From contig NZ_FNYJ01000001.1 of assembly GCF_900108875.1 (NCBI RefSeq), forward strand, positions 1,519,533 to 1,583,532: a DNA stretch of 64,000 nucleotides, in the 5' to 3' direction. The notes under the pieces were generated by a model. The model was given only the letters and a program-made list of their open reading frames with translations. It was not told the origin of the DNA and did not search any database. The DNA is from Pseudomonas sp. NFR16 (GTDB taxonomy: Bacteria; Pseudomonadota; Gammaproteobacteria; Pseudomonadales; Pseudomonadaceae). Within the stretch, counting starts at the first letter, position 1; every line of letters begins with the position of its first letter. Below are positions 58,401 through 62,620 of this stretch, in pieces. The position numbers and the translations under genes are program-made.

Positions 58401-60650
58401 TTCCTTGGTGTGTTTGAGCGCCGCATCGAGATCGTCGTGGGCTTGCAGACTGACCGGGTACAGGCTGGTGAACCAACCGACGGTGCGCGACGGATCGAGG
58501 CCCTCGAACAGGTCCTCCCGACCATGCCCCTCGAGCGCGATCAGCGCGCGGGATTCACCACTCCAGTGGGCCATCGCCCGCGTCAGCGCGGTCAGCAGCA
58601 AGTCGTTGATCTGCGTGCGATAGGCTGCCGGCGCTTCGCTGAGCAGCGCCTGACTGCGCGCCTCGTCCAGCTGCAACTGAAGCTGTCGCACCACGCTCTG
58701 CTGCGCACCGCCACTCGGGTTGGCGCACGGCAGTGGCGGCGCGGCAGGCAGGTCACGCCAGTAATCGGCTTCGGCCAGAACGGCATCGCTGTAGGCGAAG
58801 TCCAGCAAGCGATTGGCCCAGCGCTGAAACGACAGGCCCTTGTCGCCCAGATCGATATCCAGACCGGCCTGGGCCTGATGGTAGGCGTTGTGCAGGTCCT
58901 CGAGCAGGACGCGCCAGGACACGCCATCCACCACCAGATGATGCACCACCAGCAACAGACGCTCGCCGCCGTCGGCCAGTTTGAAATGCACAGCGCGCAG
59001 CAACGGACCGTCCTTGAGATCAAGGCTGGCCTGGGCTTCGTCGCAGGCGTCGGTCAGTTGATCAGCGCTCACTTCACGCTGCCACAGCAGCGCATCGACG
59101 GGTTCTGCGCGATCAGCATCCGGATGAGTTTCAGGGCGATAACGCTGCTGCCACTGACCGTTGTCCTGACGCACGAAGCTCATGCGCAAGGCATCGTGCC
59201 GGCTGATCAGCGCGTGCAGCGCCTGCGCCAGAGCGGGCACTTGCAGGGCTTCGCCCGGCGTCAGCAGCAACGACTGGTTCCAGTGGGCGCGGCGACGCAT
59301 GGGTTGCTCGAAGAACCCGTGCTGAATCGGCGTCAGCGGGATGTCGCGGTTGAATTCGATGCGCGCCTGCGCCACCGCTGCGCCGCGGTCCAGCACCTGA
59401 GCGACCTGCGCCAGTTCGGCGATGGTCTGGCGCTCGAACATCTGCCGTGGCGACAGTTGAATCCCGCGTTTCTTGGCGCGGGAGATGATCTGCAGACTGA
59501 GGATCGAATCGCCACCCAGCTCGAAAAAGTTGTCCTGACGCCCCACCTGTCTGACGCCGAGCAGGTCCTGCCAGAGCTCGGCCAGCGCGCTTTCCACGCC
59601 GGCCAGTGGCGCTTCGAAGGCGCGTGGTTGCAGCTGAGGTTCGGGCAATGCCTTGCGATCGAGCTTGCCGTTGGCCGACAGCGGGAATTGCTCCAGCGTC
59701 ACCAGATGCGCCGGGACCATGTAGTCCGGCAGGCGCTGTTTCAACTGGCTGCGCAGCTGTTCTTCGTCGAAGGCGTCGGCAACCAGATAGCCGACCAACT
59801 GCATGCCGGTGCTGAGTTGACGCGCGACCACGACCGCTTCGCTCACCGCCGGATGGTCCAGCAGCGCCGATTCGATTTCGCCGATTTCCACCCGCAGACC
59901 GCGCAGCTTGATCTGGTGATCGAGCCGGCCGAGGTAATCCACCGCGCCGTCGGCACGCCAGCGGGCCAGGTCGCCAGTGCGATACAGCCGCTCGCCGTGG
60001 CCGAAGGGGCTGGCGACGAAGCGTTCGGCGGTCAGGCCGGGACGCTGGTGATAACCCCGGGCCAGGCCGGCGCCGCCGATGTACAACTCGCCCGGCACAC
60101 CGACGGGTTGCGGGTTCAGGCGGCCGTCGAGGATGTGGATCTGCAGGTTGGCAATCGGACGCCCGATCGGCACCGCCGCGCCTGGCTCGTCGCGGCAGGT
60201 CCAGTGGGTGACGTCGATGGCCGCTTCGGTCGGGCCGTAGAGGTTGAACAGGACCGCGTTCGGCAGGCGTTGCAAGGTGTCGCGGGCAAGGTCTGCGGGC
60301 AGCGCTTCACCGCTGCAGACGATGCGTTGGAGCGAGGCACAGCCGGACAGATCGTCCTGGGCCATGAACGCGGCGAGCATCGACGGCACGAAGTGCAACG
60401 TGCTGATCTGATGCTGTTCGATCAACGCAGTGAGCAACGCTGGATCGCGATGATCGCCCGGTTGCGCCATGACCAAACGCGCACCCACCATCAGCGGCCA
60501 GAAGAACTCCCAGACCGAGACGTCGAAGCTGAACGGGGTCTTTTGCAGCACGGCATCGGACGCGTCGAGGGCATAGGCGTTCTGCATCCAGGCCAGCCGG
60601 TTGAACAGCGCAGCGTGGGTGTTGCCCGCGCCCTTCGGCTTACCGGTCGA
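46434..60650 (-). CDS. siderophore NRPS, C-terminal 4.7 kilo-residue part after a frameshift
   Basis: In-frame remainder of the large NRPS from the break at 60651. Domain order by approximate position: rest of A1 (to 59.6 kb), T1 (GGDS, 59.51), E1 (HHLVVDGVSW, 59.4-58.1), C2 (57.97-56.64), A2 (56.6-55.2), T2 (55.0), C3 (54.8-53.4), A3 (53.4-51.9), T3 (51.8), C4 (51.7-50.3), A4 (50.3-48.8), T4 (GGDS, 48.7), E4 (48.5-47.2), TE (GWSMGG, 47.15-46.43). Codes read by eye: A1 and A3 DVWHVSLIDK, a Ser code; A2 and A4 DGESCAGVTK, of hydroxyornithine type as far as I recall. C2 after E1 has the FHHILLDGWS motif. With the 16 missing bases restored the full protein would have 5400 residues. Confidence 0.9.
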   Translation of the reverse strand, partial: STGKPKGAGNTHAALFNRLAWMQNAYALDASDAVLQKTPFSFDVSVWEFFWPLMVGARLVMAQPGDHRDPALLTALIEQHQISTLHFVPSMLAAFMAQDDLSGCASLQRIVCSGEALPADLARDTLQRLPNAVLFNLYGPTEAAIDVTHWTCRDEPGAAVPIGRPIANLQIHILDGRLNPQPVGVPGELYIGGAGLARGYHQRPGLTAERFVASPFGHGERLYRTGDLARWRADGAVDYLGRLDHQIKLRGLRVEIGEIESALLDHPAVSEAVVVARQLSTGMQLVGYLVADAFDEEQLRSQLKQRLPDYMVPAHLVTLEQFPLSANGKLDRKALPEPQLQPRAFEAPLAGVESALAELWQDLLGVRQVGRQDNFFELGGDSILSLQIISRAKKRGIQLSPRQMFERQTIAELAQVAQVLDRGAAVAQARIEFNRDIPLTPIQHGFFEQPMRRRAHWNQSLLLTPGEALQVPALAQALHALISRHDALRMSFVRQDNGQWQQRYRPETHPDADRAEPVDALLWQREVSADQLTDACDEAQASLDLKDGPLLRAVHFKLADGGERLLLVVHHLVVDGVSWRVLLEDLHNAYHQAQAGLDIDLGDKGLSFQRWANRLLDFAYSDAVLAEADYWRDLPAAPPLPCANPSGGAQQSVVRQLQLQLDEARSQALLSEAPAAYRTQINDLLLTALTRAMAHWSGESRALIALEGHGREDLFEGLDPSRTVGWFTSLYPVSLQAHDDLDAALKHTKETLRAVPHGGLGYGLLRHLRGEALPALDGCVLFNYMGRLQSSSGLFMLAEESSGAQRAADAPLGCELSIDAQVRDGRFSLTCSYSGERHEAASIQRLLDAYADALDEVIEHCRSHSAVTPSDFPSLDLTQAQLDALPGAARDIEQLYPLTPMQQGLLFHSELAQTQGADDARDLYINQVALDIDHLPLTRFKSAWAAAVQRHPILRASFLRLAGSQQPVQLIRRDAALVVRELDLRSGSRALAEVLAAERETPFHLHEAPLLRVLLVRQNETLWKLVWTFHHILLDGWSSAAVLGEVIQTAMSDTAPMPAGHYGDYVQWLLSRDAQHSANFWQQHLAGFEQPTLMAAALTAPTSATGEPLPAQVLVRSMDLDSALLHSAARRQRVTVNTLIQAVWVLLLQRYTGQKRVAFGATVSGRSAQVPGIERMLGLFINTLPLVQAPESQQKVGDWLNALQAHNLELREHEHTPLFEAQRYAGHAGRDLFDSLVVFENYPVDAVLRDKQAGGVNLGSVELSDKTHYPLSLAVVAGERAHIHVNYHSNVFSADQIDRLCGHFQKLLNGICRFPEASVGDLSMLTERDVREMHAWNRPPFSPYVDRPIHELIADHARLRPDAIALVHGEQRLTFAEFDRRANQLAHALRARGIGTEVRVAIAMERGVDLWLAFFAVLKAGGAYIPLDPDYPTERLRYMLEDGGVKLLISHDAALDRVPVGDVPLLNLDQLDVSAEPHTAPEVVIHPQQLAYLIYTSGSTGKPKGAAIAHGDISMHIQTIGERYRFTAEDRKFHFLSISFDGAHEGWMMPMCYGARVVLRDQELWSVEQTYDTLIREGITVASFPPSYLRQLSDWAGLQGKGPGVKTYCFAGEAFSREMLRDVIRNLQPLWIINGYGPTETVVTPTLWLASAQTADFSTAYAPIGDLVGDRQGYVMDADLNPLPQGIAGELYLGGAVARGYLDRPGATAERFLPHPFRSGERLYRSGDRVRLNSEGLLEYLGRIDHQIKIRGFRIEAGEIEAALKGCEGVREALVIVREGASGKRLLGYVGGNDLHEESIKQQLQLTLPEYMIPAHIVIMPRLPQLPNGKLDRNALPDPQVSSSDYQAPQNALEQQLASLWQILLGIDAVGRNNHFFELGGHSLLAMQLISRLRHEHDVSVPLRALFEAPRLAEFASRIAQLDLADEQPGKPLELIARHATSAVQSFAQQRLWFLDQLQPGGHAYNLPGAVRLRGELDEAALQSAFDALTERHEVLRTRFVAGGEVPLQQIEAARAVEIERIDLSAPGRLEADQEAAFSVLAQDFVKRPFDLSHDPLWRLALVRMGAGEQRLLLCLHHMISDGWSVRVLLQEFSELYRAAVEQREAQLTPLPVQYADFAVWQREWLAAGEGERQLAYWKQQLGDEHPVLELPTDRPRPAQQSYQGDRLLFSLDGDFSQRLRAFAKARGVTPFMVILSAYQVLLHRLSGQNDLRIGVPIAGRSRLEVEGLIGFFVSTQVLRTEVSAELSYDEVLQRAKALTLGAHAHQDLPFEQLVEALQPQRSLSHNPLFQVAYDHQQRDFEPLSGLPGVQAEVLPLDDGSSQFDLALNTHEDADGALGGSWNYATDLFEHASIERLHQRFVQLFAQLLEQPDAAIGDFELLDAQDRIQLAHANDTAQDWATDDCVVHRVFERLAQQHPDREALRCGDQVLTYRQLDQRANQLAHYLRAQGVGRESLVGVAALRSVEMVVALYAVVKAGAAYVPLDPEYPLDRLRYMLEDAGIALLLSHDAVIDDLPAVDGLQVLNLDRLDLADQPTTAPNVEIHPEQLAYMIYTSGSTGKPKGAGNTHAALFNRLAWMQDAYALDASDAVLQKTPFSFDVSVWEFFWPLMVGARLVMAQPGDHRDPALLTALVETHQISTLHFVPSMLAAFMAQDDLSGCASLKRIVCSGEALPADLARDTLQRLPNAGLFNLYGPTEAAIDVTHWTCRDEPGAAVPIGRPIANLQIHILDSRLNPQPIGVPGELYIGGAGLARGYHQRPGLTAERFVASPFGHGERLYHTGDLARWRADGAVDYLGRLDHQIKLRGLRVEIGEIESALLDHPAVSEAVVVARQLSTGMQLVGYLVLESVGADAFDEEQLRSQLKQRLPDYMVPAHLVMLERFPLSANGKLDRKALPEPQLQQRAFEAPLAGVESALAELWQDLLSVKQVGRQDNFFELGGHSLLGIQLVAQIRRDLKRELPLRALFESPMLADLAHDLTCRAEPAAMPLLLPRSEREFAPQSFAQQRLWFLAQLEPESVAYNLPCVLNLDGTLQLDALQRSFDALAERHESLRTCLLPGEAGVPLQRILPIGSVTVARHDLRDRVTAQEDFVTLAHAFMSQPFDLDAERASWRVALVQLADDQWRLLLCMHHIISDGWSVQVMLEDFAALYRAFSRGEDAQLPPLTVQYADYASWQREYLSGRERERQLNWWRAALGDEQPVLELPADRPRPAERDGKGGRHAFVLPQDLADQLRLTARAQDATLFMLFLAAFDTLLYRLSGQRDLRVGVPVAGRAEVQTQGLIGFFVNTLVLRAQVSGDQPFTRLLAQVKDNLLGAHAHQDLPFEQLVEALQPARSLSVNPLFQVSYNHQQQPDMSLLQFDGLSIEAQQWDIKGAQFDLVLGTFEHQDGRISGYLDYATDLFDASTVERLFGQLLTVLRAVCAQPQTAIGDLPLLSEVDLAALDQWNTPPFSPYVDRPIHELIADHARLRPDAIALVHGEQRLTFAEFDRRANQLAHALRARGIGTEVRVAIAMERGVDLWLAFFAVLKAGGAYIPLDPDYPTERLRYMLEDGGVKLLISHDAALDRVPVGDVPLLNLDQLDVSAEPHTAPEVVIHPQQLAYLIYTSGSTGKPKGAAIAHGDISMHIQTIGERYRFTAEDRKFHFLSISFDGAHEGWMMPMCYGARVVLRDQELWSVEQTYDTLIREGITVASFPPSYLRQLSDWAGLQGKGPGVKTYCFAGEAFSREMLRDVIRNLQPLWIINGYGPTETVVTPTLWLAAAQTADFSTAYAPIGDLVGDRQGYVMDADLNPLPQGIAGELYLGGAVARGYLDRPGATAERFLPHPFRPGERLYRSGDRVRLNSEGLLEYLGRIDHQIKIRGFRIEAGEIEAALKGCEGVREALVIVREGPSGKRLLGYVGGNELSEDSLKQQLASTLPEYMVPHHIIVMARLPQLPNGKLDRNALPDPQLNSQTFEAPQGEREEQLARVWQQLLGVEAIGRSDSFFELGGDSIQSLAVITRLRHLGLKLVPKDVFSHPRLKDLALRLSVVEASATVLIDETPRGEVPLTPIQAHFFEQPMTHRAHFNQALLLDVQRPLEADVLERALEVVQRHHDALNLSFSQHADGRWQQVYREAPAGDSLWVREVADDAALSAVCEQAQRSLDLEHGPLLRVVLAQLPHGQRLLLVAHHLVVDGVSWRVLLEDLARAYAQLASASAVNLGPKPGSYQRWAQQLALVARSPEREAEAGQWLAQIGQGDDAWPVDNAQGRATQQDLEQCELLLDADMTRRLLREAPAALDARMDEILLAALAQALSGWNGQTGHLVALEGHGREALSEALDVGRTVGWFTSLFPLRVKAAQDIRHTLQNVRATVRGLPDKGVGFGLLRYLGPDRVRQQLAALPEPKVVFNYLGQFDQDLGDGRFAPANVSAGDLIDPSTPLNRELEINGQVFAGQLGLTFRFSGQRYQRQTIERLQAAYRTALVELLDGLPVAEDAPAHTQPVLRNGAPNPLIRLSSGASDKPPVFCVHPVSGTVVGYYALARRLSAQWDVWGIQNRQVLDGNWRDSSIEQMARDYVKALLEHQPAGTYRLIGWSMGGTLVLEMARLLVRLGKRVAFVGLIDGYVPGAGQPRPPVPESTAPAVGGHDDSQADEHWQQLLGVERHMRQLANQCREIHTSGVPVYAWWAERSPENNDNAPALLEQGMGGRLQVSAWIDADHLSIVRDQQFITQLAESLAQVNERPQSHDFQEQEYA
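48941..50298 (-). repeat. near-identical adenylation repeat, copy in A4
   Basis: 1358-base block nearly identical, without any length change, to 55280-56637. It covers the C-A linker from PPFSPYVDRP to GYVGGN in the A subdomain. The translations differ at only a few residues (for example A/S, P/S, P/A), and similarity drops sharply on both sides. Confidence 0.9.
51829..53627 (-). repeat. near-identical Ser adenylation repeat, copy in A3
   Basis: 1799-base block matching 59515-61282. It runs from the end of the condensation domain (NYATDLFEHASI) to the carrier motif FFELGG. Compared with the partner it has 15 extra bases (LESVG near 52.1 kb) and the 16 bases missing at 60651. These two differences explain the whole length difference of 31. 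Confidence 0.9.
55280..56637 (-). repeat. near-identical adenylation repeat, copy in A2
   Basis: Partner of 48941-50298, same length. It carries the second hydroxyornithine-type adenylation core. Confidence 0.9.
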
Positions 60651-61282
60651 AAAGACAGAACCTGCTCGGGGTGGATTTCGACGTTCGGCGCGGTGGTGGG
60701 CTGATCGGCCAAAGCCAGGCGATCCAGGTTCAGCACCTGCAAACCGTCCACGGCCGGCAGATCGGCGATCACCGCGTCGTGACTCAGCAGCAGCGAGATA
60801 CCGGCGTCTTCGAGCATGTAGCGCAGACGATCCAGCGGGTATTCCGGGTCCAGCGGCACATACGCAGCACCCGCCTTGACCACCGCGTACAGCGCCACGA
60901 CCATCTCGACGGAACGCAACGCCGCAACGCCGACCAGCGATTCCCGGCCCACGCCCTGCCCGCGCAGGTAATGCGCCAGCTGATTCGCACGCTGATCCAG
61001 CTGCCGATAGGTCAGCACCTGATCGCCACAGCGCAGGGCTTCGCGGTCCGGGTGCTGCTGCGCGAGGCGTTCGAACACCCGATGCACAACGCAATCATCC
61101 GTCGGCCAATCCCGCGCCGTGTCGTTGGCCTGCGCCAGTTGCGTGCGGTCCTGCGCATCAAGCAGTTCGAAGTCACCGATCGCCGCGTCGGGCTGCTCGA
61201 GCAGTTGCGCAAACAGCTGCACGAAACGCTGATGCAGGCGCTTGATGCTGGCGTGCTCGAACAGGTCGGTGGCGTAATTCCA
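59515..61282 (-). repeat. near-identical Ser adenylation repeat, copy in A1 (damaged)
   Basis: Partner of 51829-53627, 1768 bases long. It includes the frame break at 60651-60661. Confidence 0.9.
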
Positions 61283-62620
61283 GTTACCCGCCAGTTCACC
61301 CGCGGCGTTTTCCCACGTGTGCAAAGCCAGATCGAACTGCGCGCTGCCGCTGTCCAGCGGCATCAGGGTCGCCTTCAGGCCGGGCATCAATTGCAGGGCT
61401 TCGTCCTGACGTTGCTGATGGTTGTACAGCACCTGGAACAGCGGGTTGTGGCTCAGGCTGCGCTCAGGCGCCAGGGCATCGACCAACTGCTCGAAAGGCA
61501 GGTCCTGATTGGCCTGCGCGCCTTGGGATGTGACGCGCACGGTGTCGATGATCTGATTGAATGTGGCGTCGGCGATGACCTCGCCGCGCAGGATCTGGGT
61601 GTTGACGAAGAAGCCGATCAAACCTTCGGTTTCGGCGCGCTGCCGGCCGGCAATCGGTACGCCGATGCGCAGATCGGTCTGCCCGCTCAGGCGCTGCAGC
61701 AGCACCTGATAAGCCGCCAGCATCACCGTGAACACGGTCACGCCACGCTGTTTCGCCAGCTCACGCAGGCGGCCGGACAACGCTGCTTCGAAGCTGAACG
61801 GCAGGCGCGCGCCGCGAAAACTCTGACGGGCGGGGCGCGGCCGGTCGGCGGGCAGCTCCAGGACGGGAGGCTCATCGCCGAGCTGCTGCTTCCAGTATTC
61901 CAGCTGGCGATCACCCTCACCTGCGTCCAGGCATGCCCGCTGCCACAGGGCAACGTCGGCGTAGTTCAGGGCCAGCGCGGGCAGCGCTTCATCGTCACCC
62001 TGAAGTGAGGCGCGATAGGCCTGAACGAAGTCGAGCAACAGCACCTGAATCGACCAGCCATCAGCGATGATGTGATGCAGACAGACCAGCAAGACATGCT
62101 CATCGACAGCGCGCCTGACCAGTGCCACGCGCCAGAGCGGCCCTTGCGCCAGATCGAACGGGCGACGGGCGAAGGCCTCCGCCAGTCCCTGCAACGCCTC
62201 TTCGTCAGCGGCGTCGAGCTGCTCGAAGGGCAACGCCTGGCGCGGCTGAATCACTTGCTCCGGCGTGCCATCTTCGGCCGTGGCAAATACCGTGCGCAGG
62301 CTGGCGTGCCGCTCAGCCACGCGCTCGAACGCTGACTGCACGGCCGCGATGTCCAGCATGCCTTCGAGCCGCAGCGCACCCGGCAGGTGATAAGTGCTGT
62401 TACCCGGTTCCAGCTGTTCGAGGAACCACAGGCGTTGCTGGGAAAACGACGTCGGGCTGCGCTCGCCGGCCTCGCCTGAAGGAATCGGCAAGGCCGACGC
62501 ATCCAGCCCCTGTTCGCGCAGCTTGCCCAGAAACACCCGGCGCTGGGCCGCGCCCAGGCTGAGGAAGCGGGTGGCCAGTGCCTGCAGCTTGCTTTGCGAA
62601 GTCATGCTCGGTTGCGACAT
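60491..62620 (-). CDS. siderophore NRPS, N-terminal part (C1 and first half of A1), frame broken
   Basis: Starts at 62620 with TGATG overlap to the upstream NRPS stop. A short leader (about 55 residues) precedes the condensation domain C1 (SFSQQRLWFLEQL, catalytic LHHIIADGWS). Adenylation domain A1 then runs through LTYRQLDQRANQLAHYLR and KAGAAYVPLDPEYP up to HPEQ (about residue 652). From there the frame is foreign and stops at 60491. As read, the product would be a roughly 709-residue fragment without a carrier domain and non-functional. The continuation in another frame is the 46434-60650 entry; together they are one gene. Confidence 0.9.
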   Translation of the reverse strand: MSQPSMTSQSKLQALATRFLSLGAAQRRVFLGKLREQGLDASALPIPSGEAGERSPTSFSQQRLWFLEQLEPGNSTYHLPGALRLEGMLDIAAVQSAFERVAERHASLRTVFATAEDGTPEQVIQPRQALPFEQLDAADEEALQGLAEAFARRPFDLAQGPLWRVALVRRAVDEHVLLVCLHHIIADGWSIQVLLLDFVQAYRASLQGDDEALPALALNYADVALWQRACLDAGEGDRQLEYWKQQLGDEPPVLELPADRPRPARQSFRGARLPFSFEAALSGRLRELAKQRGVTVFTVMLAAYQVLLQRLSGQTDLRIGVPIAGRQRAETEGLIGFFVNTQILRGEVIADATFNQIIDTVRVTSQGAQANQDLPFEQLVDALAPERSLSHNPLFQVLYNHQQRQDEALQLMPGLKATLMPLDSGSAQFDLALHTWENAAGELAGNWNYATDLFEHASIKRLHQRFVQLFAQLLEQPDAAIGDFELLDAQDRTQLAQANDTARDWPTDDCVVHRVFERLAQQHPDREALRCGDQVLTYRQLDQRANQLAHYLRGQGVGRESLVGVAALRSVEMVVALYAVVKAGAAYVPLDPEYPLDRLRYMLEDAGISLLLSHDAVIADLPAVDGLQVLNLDRLALADQPTTAPNVEIHPEQVLSFRPVSRRARATPTLRCSTGWPGCRTPMPSTRPMPCCKRPRSASTSRSGSSSGR
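60651..60661 (-). other. frameshift site in adenylation core A3 of the first NRPS module
   Basis: On the minus strand, where the sister copy (A3, near 52.98 kb) has 27 bases encoding LAYMIYTSG, this copy has only the 11 bases GTTCTGTCTTT. The flanks match the sister copy on both sides. The net loss is 16 bases and the frame shifts. Length check: adding 16 bases makes 46434-62620 exactly 5401 codons. Confidence 0.92.

Noticed and set aside
60491..60650. last 50 residues of the N-terminal NRPS fragment
   Set aside because: They are the shifted frame of the A1 continuation and end at a chance stop.
55005..60704. 1899-residue open frame on the plus strand
   Set aside because: It lies wholly opposite the NRPS gene, mirrors its repeats and matches no family. 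Long antisense frames are expected in GC-rich genes with biased third positions.
60651..61094. first 150 residues of the 4886-residue minus-strand frame (from 61094)
   Set aside because: This stretch is the wrong frame of adenylation domain A1; family similarity begins only at STGKPKG after the break, so 61094 is not a true start.
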